Assembly (NCBI GenBank): GCA_017645485.1 | Contig: JAGCOI010000098.1 | Coordinates: 1 to 11,282, forward strand | From: Alphaproteobacteria bacterium | Lineage (GTDB): Bacteria > Pseudomonadota > Alphaproteobacteria > RF32 > CAG-239 | Length of the DNA: 11,282 bases | Direction: 5' to 3' | In this document: in pieces, positions 6,376-11,282 of the stretch | How the letters are laid out: each line of letters begins with the position of its first letter | Position numbering within the stretch: the stretch's first letter is position 1 | Position numbers and translations under genes: made by a program | The notes under the pieces: generated by a model | Databases searched by the model: none | The model's input: the letters and a program-made list of their open reading frames with translations, nothing else | Told to the model about the DNA's origin: nothing

Positions 6376-8352
6376 ATGTCAAATGAACGCAAAGATGAAA
6401 AAGCAGAGGAAAATGAGCGCTTGTTAGAAGCGTATCGTCATCAAGACGTTATGCATCCGAGTATTATTTTGCGTAAAGTTGTTGGGAACGGTCGTTATAT
6501 GGACGAGGACGATTTATCTGTCGTTTCATTTGATATGACGCGTGCCGATGAAAATATTGATTCGAAAGTTTCAAAAGATTTTCATTGGGCTGTTTCCGGC
6601 TTAAAAATGCTTAGAAAATGTTATGCGAAAATATTGTCTGAGCCTGTAGAAAAAATACATTTGGACGGCATTGTTCGGAACAATACATATCTGATTTTGG
6701 CAGATAAGGGATATATGCTGGCTTCAAACATTAAAAATGCCGATCGTGTGAGCGGGGCATGTGGATCGATTGATAATCATGTTGCCATATTTTTTGTGAA
6801 CGGAAACTTAAAAAGCACCACATTGCTTCATGAAGCCGTACATCATTCGGATTTAAAGATTTATGAAAGGCAGTTCAGTAATTTTCCTATTTATCAAACG
6901 GCTATTATGATTATTGATGCACAAAGGTCCGAAACGGGGGAACGGAACAAATCCGTACGTTGTTTGCGTACGGTTCACGAAGATTATAAGCCGGGTGAAT
7001 TATATAAAGAAGGTTTGGCTTGGATCAGTGTTATGCCTTTGGCAACACTTGCAAACGAGAAAAATCACTGCGCCAAGAACTTAAAAATTTTACATTCATT
7101 ATATACAAAGGCCATCTTAGAGGGTAATTATGCCGTTATGGCCTGTTTTGAACATTTTAAGCCTTCAAAAACCTTACAAGTATTACTCAATTCGTATAAT
7201 ATGAAAGGTCAGCAAGTCGGGCAAAACAGACGGCAGATATTAAAACAGGAAAAAGATTTTGTAAATGAATTGCTGTTATTCAGAAAAAGTATAGATGAGA
7301 TTACACGTTCAGGCTTGGCTCACGAACAAGTGCCGCAAAGTGTTTTTGATGTTTGTGAAAAATGCGGACTGAACGCTTCAACTGATGTTGTCAATGCATA
7401 TTTACAAGCGAAGCGTTTGTTTAATGAAACTAAAGATGATGCAAAAAAAATGCTTACGACATTGAAAAAGTGTCAGAATAATCTTGATATGCATCAAAAA
7501 TCATCTGGCAATTTGAAAGATTTTGTTATTGCATATATGTATGTTCAGCTTGCTCAAAATGTGTCGGACGGTAAAGAATTTGTTGTGTGTGATCAAAATT
7601 TTTCGGGTAAAACATCGGAAGAAATAAAAACAGCCATGAATAATGAGTTGTGCGATCAAATAGCGGTGTTTGAAGTTTTAGGTCAGAAGGGTGATATGCT
7701 TCAAGATTGCAGATTAGCTTATGGCTTAGAAATCAAACCGGAATATGTTGGAGCCGTTCGCCAAGTGGTTGACCGTGATTTTAATAAGGCGGAAAATTTA
7801 ACCGAAAGAATGAAGCTGATTTCAACTTGGATTAAAAGTTTTGAAAACACAAGACTTATATCCGAAAAAAAGAAATCTCAAGTGAAAGCGGCTATCGGTA
7901 TGGAAAGAATTTTGGCGGAAACTTTTGGAAATTCTCGACTGCATGGTGCTTTAAGCCGGCAAGATTTGAAAGATTTCAGTGTTTCAAAGGCAATATTAAA
8001 TGATTTGGCTTACATGGAAACGGATGATGAGAAAGATGGTCTGCCTTTGTCCTTATATAAAGATTTTGATTTAGGTGTCGTTTCGGACTTATGCTCGCGC
8101 GATAAAACGTGTTTTGATAAAGAAAGCAGGGCATATAAGCCGAATAATTATCAAAGCCGCTCTGAAAAAGGCACGTTGTATGCACGCGCATTGTATGAAT
8201 TTTTGAAACTCAGACATCAAACGGATGTTAAACAGTTACCGGAATTGGAATTAACTTGCTTTAATCCGGACAGCAATATCAGATCATGGTATCGGCAAAG
8301 TGAGTTAACGCATATTGCTAAATCTATCCGAAATCTGGCAGACGGCAGATAA
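6376..8352 (+). CDS. Large unrecognised protein with an HExxH zinc-peptidase signature
   Basis: The 658-residue protein has no signal peptide or membrane segment and a charged N-terminus. A compact domain (about 50-225) ends its core strand with VAIFFVNGNL (136-145) and then TTLLHEAVHH: His152, Glu153 and His156 form an HExxH zinc-binding helix. A plausible third ligand is Glu212 in YKEGLAWISV, 56 residues on, the arrangement of gluzincins; this assignment is inference. The remaining 430 residues look almost wholly helical, with scattered cysteines (for example CEKCG at about 327-331) and no motif I know. The start fits AAAGGAA and a good promoter. It stands alone as a transcription unit. It may be a cytoplasmic protease or a non-classically exported effector; overall homology could not be judged, so function is only a motif-level proposal. 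Confidence 0.82.
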   Translation: MSNERKDEKAEENERLLEAYRHQDVMHPSIILRKVVGNGRYMDEDDLSVVSFDMTRADENIDSKVSKDFHWAVSGLKMLRKCYAKILSEPVEKIHLDGIVRNNTYLILADKGYMLASNIKNADRVSGACGSIDNHVAIFFVNGNLKSTTLLHEAVHHSDLKIYERQFSNFPIYQTAIMIIDAQRSETGERNKSVRCLRTVHEDYKPGELYKEGLAWISVMPLATLANEKNHCAKNLKILHSLYTKAILEGNYAVMACFEHFKPSKTLQVLLNSYNMKGQQVGQNRRQILKQEKDFVNELLLFRKSIDEITRSGLAHEQVPQSVFDVCEKCGLNASTDVVNAYLQAKRLFNETKDDAKKMLTTLKKCQNNLDMHQKSSGNLKDFVIAYMYVQLAQNVSDGKEFVVCDQNFSGKTSEEIKTAMNNELCDQIAVFEVLGQKGDMLQDCRLAYGLEIKPEYVGAVRQVVDRDFNKAENLTERMKLISTWIKSFENTRLISEKKKSQVKAAIGMERILAETFGNSRLHGALSRQDLKDFSVSKAILNDLAYMETDDEKDGLPLSLYKDFDLGVVSDLCSRDKTCFDKESRAYKPNNYQSRSEKGTLYARALYEFLKLRHQTDVKQLPELELTCFNPDSNIRSWYRQSELTHIAKSIRNLADGR

Positions 8353-8356
8353 ATCG

Positions 8357-9268
8357 TTATAACTCACATTCAGGGCAGTTTGAGACATTTTCAAGCTGGA
8401 TATTGGCATGTGTGATATGGAATTCATCGCTTAATAAATCATGTACTTTATCTACCAAATCTAAATCCGTTCCTTTAATATGGCATTCAAGCGAAATATC
8501 ATTTTCACTGATGCACCAAACATGGATATGGTGGACGTCTTTAATACCTTTGATATTTTCAATGGCTTGTTGAATTTTGTTTAAGTCAAGATGTTCGGGT
8601 GCGGCATTCATCAAGATATTGACTATCGGCTTAAAAGAAACAACAGACTGAAATATCATATAAGCGGCAATAAATAAGGCAATAATGCCGTCAATAAAAT
8701 ACACATTAAACAAAACAACACAAATACCGGATAAAATAACACCGAGCGATCCGAAGGCATCTGCAAGATTATGAACAAAAACCATTTTCATATTAGAATT
8801 ATGATGTGCCCCATGGTGCGAGATTTTTGCCGTGACCAAATCTATAATAAGCGCAAAAACCGAAATCACGATAATAAGCAGGCCTTCAATGGGTTTTGGA
8901 AAAATTAAGCGTTCCACACCCTCAAAGGCAAGATATAAACCCGAGATAAAAAGCAAAATCAAATTTACAAAACCACCGATAACTTCTGCACGCTTAAAAC
9001 CGTATGTATATTTTTTGCTCGCCTTATGATGCCCGATTTTAAAAGCAATAACAGCAATTAAAATGGAAAAAGCATCTGAGGTGTTATGAAGTGCATCGCC
9101 AATCAGGGCAACACTGCCTGCAATAATGCCTCCGATGATTTCCACAACAGAGAGCAACATATTAATCACGAACGAAATCAATAAATATGTAACGGACTTT
9201 TCATTGATTTGCCCATGATGTTGATGACAAATTGTGCTATGATGTTCATGATGATGCAAGTGTGCCAT
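8357..9268 (-). CDS. CDF-family zinc exporter (CzcD/ZitB-like)
   Basis: This 303-residue inner-membrane protein is a cation diffusion facilitator, exchanging cytosolic Zn2+ (or similar divalent metal) for protons. The N-terminus is histidine-rich (LHHHEHH, then CHQHHG; residues 4-19), followed by six transmembrane segments between about 26 and 215. The transport-site motifs are HNTSD in TM2 (His61, Asp65, within GDALHNTSDAF) and HNLAD in TM5 (His166, Asp170); the 2-His/2-Asp set favours zinc. A second His-rich loop (SHHGAHHNSN, 150-159) lies between TM4 and TM5. The cytosolic domain (about 220-303) has HHIHVW (246-251), ECHIKG and a C-terminal CPEC (298-301) that may bind metal. GAGGAG lies 8 nt before the ATG. 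It follows the lipoprotein gene by 58 bp but has its own promoter, and its stop is 4 bp from the convergent HExxH gene. Confidence 0.93.
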   Translation of the reverse strand: MAHLHHHEHHSTICHQHHGQINEKSVTYLLISFVINMLLSVVEIIGGIIAGSVALIGDALHNTSDAFSILIAVIAFKIGHHKASKKYTYGFKRAEVIGGFVNLILLFISGLYLAFEGVERLIFPKPIEGLLIIVISVFALIIDLVTAKISHHGAHHNSNMKMVFVHNLADAFGSLGVILSGICVVLFNVYFIDGIIALFIAAYMIFQSVVSFKPIVNILMNAAPEHLDLNKIQQAIENIKGIKDVHHIHVWCISENDISLECHIKGTDLDLVDKVHDLLSDEFHITHANIQLENVSNCPECEL

Positions 9269-9291
9269 TCAAAAATCTCCTCTGGGAGTTC

Positions 9292-9319
9292 AATCTAGCA
9301 CCTTCAAATTGAAAATCAA
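9292..9319 (-). promoter_or_regulatory. Promoter of the CDF exporter with a dyad in the spacer
   Basis: On the minus strand TTGATT (9319-9314) and TAGATT (9297-9292) are 16 bp apart and the -10 has a TGC extension. A short palindrome, TTCAA-A-TTGAA (9303-9313), occupies the spacer and could be an operator for a metal regulator; that role is inference. Confidence 0.6.
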
Positions 9320-9326
9320 GAAATTT

Positions 9327-9731
9327 TTAGTGATACAATTTTATGCCGGTATTTCGTAATTCTTGTTTTCCTTGTTGATCATATTGATAATAATAAAGCA
9401 ATTCGCGCTCATTAATATTATTTGCATCCACAACGGCTTCAGGAACACCCCATAAAATAGAAAGTGGCCACAACAGTAAATTTCCTGTACCATAAATCCA
9501 ATGACTGCTGTCTGCACCATTACCTGAAGCCAGATAAAAATTTCCAAATCCTGGCAATAAATTAAGTAAACCGGCAGCGGCCGGTGCTGCTGGTTTTTCA
9601 TAATTCCCGACAGGTCTATCAACCGTGATACCATTGGATTTTAATAAATGAAGTTGGTCACGTTCGGTTTTGGTTAAGTTTGTGCAGGCCCCAAGCATAA
9701 TGATTGTTATTAAAGTAAATATTTTTTTCAT
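9327..9731 (-). CDS. Small lipoprotein with a glycine/aromatic hydrophobic core
   Basis: The 134-residue product starts MKKIFTLITIIMLGAC, a signal peptide with lipobox LGAC and lipidated Cys16, so it is membrane-anchored, probably in the envelope. A short charged linker (TKTERDQLHLL) is followed by a hydrophobic section (about 48-100): an alanine run, LLPGFGNFYLASGNG (about 57-71), and GNLLLWPLSILWGVPEAVVDA. This resembles two short membrane-associated helices joined by a Gly-rich turn, recalling bacterial PGxGxFY lipoproteins, but I cannot name the family. The C-terminus is Tyr/Gln-rich. AAGGA lies about 10 nt before the ATG. The gene begins only 29 bp after the terminator of the upstream structured RNA, leaving little room for its own promoter, and lies 58 bp before the CDF gene. 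Confidence 0.83.
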   Translation of the reverse strand: MKKIFTLITIIMLGACTNLTKTERDQLHLLKSNGITVDRPVGNYEKPAAPAAAGLLNLLPGFGNFYLASGNGADSSHWIYGTGNLLLWPLSILWGVPEAVVDANNINERELLYYYQYDQQGKQELRNTGIKLYH

Positions 9732-9759
9732 GATTTGTCGTCCTTGTTATTCAGTTTAT

Positions 9760-9784
9760 AAAAAAAACCGCTTTCAAAAGCGGT
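9760..9784 (-). terminator. Intrinsic terminator of the structured RNA
   Basis: On the minus strand ACCGCTT (9784-9778) pairs with AAGCGGT (9773-9767) around TTGA, followed by an eight-base T-run (9767-9760). The stem is GC-rich and the U-tract uninterrupted, so this is a strong terminator 29 bp ahead of the lipoprotein start codon. Confidence 0.88.
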
Positions 9785-9935
9785 CGGGCAGTGCAAAATC
9801 ATGTATTGTCAAATGATTCTTTTATCCTCACGGATAAAAGCTCCCCGACCTGTATCGGAGATAATCACTAACGACAAAAATCAAATGCCGGACAATACAA
9901 AGGTTTTTGCAAAACCCGCACCGTTTCGGTGCACT
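9760..9935 (-). ncRNA. Structured RNA of unknown class (sRNA or regulatory leader)
   Basis: A transcript of about 176 nt is framed by a promoter ending at 9939 and an intrinsic terminator ending at 9760. Reading the minus strand: a 5' hairpin GCACCG/CGGTGC (9932-9918); a long basal helix of GGG/CCC (9917-9915 with 9788-9786), GCAAAA/TTTTGC (9910-9905 with 9798-9793) and TGTATTGTC/GACAATACA (9899-9891 with 9810-9802); a side hairpin CGGCA/TGTCG (9890-9872); an inner helix AGTGATT/AATCATT (9869-9863 with 9818-9812); and within it hairpins CTCCGA/TCGG(GG)AG (9860-9841) and CTTTTATCC-GTGA-GGATAAAAG (9840-9819), the latter with a GNRA loop. This is hand folding. I see no tmRNA, RNase P, SRP, 6S or common riboswitch signature. 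It may be a free sRNA or a leader of the lipoprotein gene. Confidence 0.7.
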
Positions 9936-9938
9936 AAA

Positions 9939-9967
9939 AATCTATGATAAAAAAGAAAAGAAATCAA
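9939..9967 (-). promoter_or_regulatory. Promoter of the structured RNA
   Basis: On the minus strand TTGATT (9967-9962) and TAGATT (9944-9939) are exactly 17 bp apart; the same two hexamers form the CDF promoter. The predicted start of transcription, 9935-9932, falls at the foot of the first hairpin, which supports both calls. Confidence 0.7.
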
Positions 9968-10034
9968 GAAAAATTTATGCAACATCTCTTGCTTTTCGTT
10001 TGTTTTTATGTTTTGATACGTCATAGAGGGGAAA

Positions 10035-10652
10035 ATGTCATATTGTAATTGGGAACATACCTCGGCTGTTAACAGAAAATATCACGATGAGGAATGGGGT
10101 GTACCTGTCCATGATGATAGAACGCAATTTGAGTTTTTATCTATGGAAGTTATGCAATGCGGTTTAAGCTGGGATTTGATTATCAACAGACGTGCGGTTC
10201 TTCGTTCATGCTTTGCCGAGTTTGATTTTGATAAGGTCGCAAAATATACACAGGCCAATGTTTCAAAAATTATGACGACTGAAGGTATGATTAAAAGTGT
10301 TCAAAAAATTGAAGCCATTATTTCAAATGCCAAGTGTTTTCAACAAATCAGACAACAGTTTGGCTCATTTGATGCATATTTATGGCGGTATTCCGAAAAT
10401 AAAACCATTTTATATGATAAGCATGAAAAAGGTTATATTCCGGTATCAAACGGGGTGTCAGCGCTCATCAGTCGTGACTTGAAACGGCGTGGTTTTAAGT
10501 TTTTGGGGCCGATTACGATTTATTCGCATTTACAAGCCTGCGGCATTATCAATGATCATGATGAAAATTGTCCGCGCCGTGCATACATTAATGAACATTA
10601 CCCGACGATGTGTCAAAAATGTGATAAGGAAGTAAATGTCCATAAGTTTTAA
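10035..10652 (+). CDS. tag: DNA-3-methyladenine glycosylase I
   Basis: Tag removes 3-methyladenine from alkylated DNA in the cytosol, starting base excision repair. The 205-residue chain keeps key residues at the same numbers as E. coli Tag: zinc ligands Cys4 (SYCNW), His17 (KYHDEEWG), His175 and Cys179 (NDHDENC); the base-recognition Glu38 (FLSMEVMQCG) and Trp46 (GLSWDLI). KRRGFKFLGPITIYSHLQACGI (150-171) is the family C-terminal signature. An additional CxxC (Cys193, Cys196) in the tail is not one of the known zinc ligands. The start is supported by AGAGGGG a few bases upstream. It is divergent from the structured RNA; I see no convincing promoter in the 98-bp gap. No other alkylation-response gene (ada, alkB) is nearby. 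Confidence 0.95.
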   Translation: MSYCNWEHTSAVNRKYHDEEWGVPVHDDRTQFEFLSMEVMQCGLSWDLIINRRAVLRSCFAEFDFDKVAKYTQANVSKIMTTEGMIKSVQKIEAIISNAKCFQQIRQQFGSFDAYLWRYSENKTILYDKHEKGYIPVSNGVSALISRDLKRRGFKFLGPITIYSHLQACGIINDHDENCPRRAYINEHYPTMCQKCDKEVNVHKF

Positions 10653-10678
10653 AATTTATCAAAAATCAAAAATAAGGC

Positions 10679-10707
10679 TTGCAATTTGCTCTAAAAGAGC
10701 ATACAAA
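10679..10707 (+). promoter_or_regulatory. Ferredoxin promoter with a palindrome in the spacer
   Basis: TTGCAA (10679-10684) and TACAAA (10702-10707) are 17 bp apart. Between them TGCTCT-AAA-AGAGCA (10687-10701) is a perfect 6-bp dyad that fills most of the spacer, the classic position for a repressor operator. It could also form a hairpin if transcribed from tag, but no U-tract follows, so an operator is the better reading. Confidence 0.5.
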
Positions 10708-10741
10708 GAAATCTCAAAATAATTTAATTAGGAGATATTAA

Positions 10742-10981
10742 ATGCCTTCAGTTGTGAACGATAGTTGCATTAAATGCAAAGCTTGCGCAAGTGTTTGTCC
10801 GGTAGATGCTTTTCATGAAGCTCAAAATCAATTGGTTGTTAATCCGGATGTTTGCATTGATTGCGGTGTTTGTATTTCGGAATGCCCGCAAGAAGCTATC
10901 TGCAATGATGCAGACGCAGATCCTGAGGTTGTGAAGTTTAATGCTGAACAATCCAAGGTTTGCCCGAATGCCAATGACTAA
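10742..10981 (+). CDS. 2[4Fe-4S] ferredoxin
   Basis: This small 79-residue cytosolic electron carrier has two complete [4Fe-4S] motifs: CIKCKACASVCP (Cys9, 12, 15, 19) and CIDCGVCISECP (Cys38, 41, 44, 48). Each cluster takes three cysteines from one motif and the fourth from the other. The connecting VDAFHEAQNQLVVNPD and the trailing PQEAI resemble the N-terminal half of FdxA-type ferredoxins, but the first motif has four ordered cysteines and the chain lacks the long FdxA C-terminus, so a 7Fe protein is unlikely. Extra cysteines, Cys54 and Cys74, lie outside the motifs. AGGAG is 7 nt before the ATG. It has its own promoter and terminator, so it is monocistronic; its redox partner is not evident from the neighbours. 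Confidence 0.93.
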   Translation: MPSVVNDSCIKCKACASVCPVDAFHEAQNQLVVNPDVCIDCGVCISECPQEAICNDADADPEVVKFNAEQSKVCPNAND

Positions 10982-11007
10982 TTTCTAAAATCATACAGCA
11001 AAATGAA

Positions 11008-11034
11008 AACCTCAAGTGAAACTTGGGGTTTTTT
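11008..11034 (+). terminator. Intrinsic terminator of the ferredoxin gene
   Basis: AACCTCAAGT (11008-11017) pairs with ACTTGGGGTT (11021-11030), ten base pairs with one T-G wobble and loop GAA, running into six T's. Outer AGCAAAA and TTTTGCT can lengthen it. Confidence 0.9.
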
Positions 11035-11090
11035 GCTTTTTCAGTCATAAAATATAGTCGGGGGAAGGTAAAAAATAAATAATTCTTGAT

Positions 11091-11119
11091 TTGATGTTAA
11101 GAAAGGTCTAAGTTATATT
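11091..11119 (+). promoter_or_regulatory. Promoter of the second lipoprotein
   Basis: TTGATG (11091-11096) and TATATT (11114-11119) are 17 bp apart, predicting a start near 11126, about 16 nt before the ATG and just ahead of GAAGGG. Confidence 0.6.
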
Positions 11120-11141
11120 CAAATAGCTTGAAGGGTTTGAT

Positions 11142-11282
11142 ATGAGAAAGTTGTGTTTTTTAAGTGTTTTATTGTTAAGTGCCTGCACATCTATGGGACC
11201 GCATGTGGATTATCTTTATGACGGACCGAACGGTGCTGTTTATGAAGCTTATTGCGATGGTACGGCAAATACCATCGGTAAA
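11142..11282 (+). CDS. Lipoprotein, N-terminal 47 residues (cut by window edge)
   Basis: An open frame begins at ATG 11142 and runs off the right edge without a stop. The protein starts MRKLCFLSVLLLSACTSMG: a short basic N-region, a hydrophobic core and lipobox LSAC with lipidated Cys15. The visible mature part (HVDYLYDGPNGAVYEAYCDG) matches no family I know and includes one extra cysteine. GAAGGG lies 6 nt before the ATG and a well-formed promoter is placed just upstream, so this is a real gene start despite its shortness here. Threonine after the lipidated cysteine gives no inner-membrane retention signal (no Asp at +2), so outer-membrane sorting is likely. Confidence 0.8.
   Translation, partial: MRKLCFLSVLLLSACTSMGPHVDYLYDGPNGAVYEAYCDGTANTIGK

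Noticed and set aside
9341..9634. 97-codon minus frame overlapping the small lipoprotein
   Set aside because: It is the shifted frame of a gene with a clear lipobox and ribosome site; no independent start signals.
9760..9935. 6S RNA identity for the structured RNA
   Set aside because: Length is similar, but 6S is a long rod with a central bubble; this sequence folds with side hairpins and junctions. Not excluded without a covariance-model search.
9861..9950. Plus-strand reading NDKNQMPDN as a tmRNA tag
   Set aside because: The frame ends in CTKNL, not the alanine-rich degron, and no tRNA-like acceptor with CCA or T-arm is present; the structure and terminator point to the minus strand.
10742..10981. 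FdxA (7Fe) ferredoxin
   Set aside because: Both motifs have the full four cysteines of 2[4Fe-4S] clusters and the chain is too short for FdxA.

Overview
The window looks like a stretch of chromosome from a low-GC alphaproteobacterium-like Gram-negative. Support comes from an outer-membrane OmpP1/FadL-type barrel with a terminal phenylalanine, a YqgE/AlgH protein, several proteins with signal peptides or lipoboxes, and a COG2945-type serine hydrolase. Base composition is AT-rich and even throughout. I see no transposase, integrase, tRNA or CRISPR array. The taxonomic placement is inference from gene families; no rRNA or marker gene is present.

Layout: (1) positions 1-465, minus: the N-terminal part of an unrecognised exported protein, divergent from yqgE. 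(2) 560-2529, plus: yqgE, then an outer-membrane FadL-type porin whose mRNA leader carries a hairpin; it ends at a strong bidirectional terminator. (3) 2587-3916, minus: a two-gene operon of unrecognised secreted proteins. (4) 4099-4776, minus: serine acetyltransferase cysE, divergent from a COG2945-type alpha/beta hydrolase (4849-5586, plus). (5) 5619-6248, minus: a glyoxalase II-like metallo-beta-lactamase-fold hydrolase, divergent from a 658-residue protein (6376-8352, plus) with a buried HExxH zinc-peptidase signature. (6) 8357-9268 and 9327-9731, minus: a zinc-type CDF exporter and, upstream of it, a small lipoprotein. (7) 9760-9935, minus: the longest gene-free stretch, holding a well-formed structured RNA with its own promoter and intrinsic terminator. 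(8) 10035-10981, plus: tag (3-methyladenine DNA glycosylase I) and a 2[4Fe-4S] ferredoxin with terminator. (9) 11142-11282, plus: the start of another lipoprotein.

Most protein genes are ordinary housekeeping or envelope functions (cysteine synthesis, metal export, alkylation repair, electron transfer) in short, independently promoted units. The recurrent promoter style is a TTGATT or TTGCAA-like -35, 16-17 bp spacing, and often a TG-extended -10.

The strongest candidate for something undescribed is the RNA at 9760-9935. It starts at a near-consensus promoter, folds almost completely into nested helices around two three-way junctions, and ends at a terminator about 30 nt before the lipoprotein start. 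A competing 7-bp pairing would disturb the terminator base, so it may be either a free small RNA or a regulatory leader of the lipoprotein/CDF pair. Second is the putative metallopeptidase at 6376-8352; third is the unknown secreted pair at 2587-3916.
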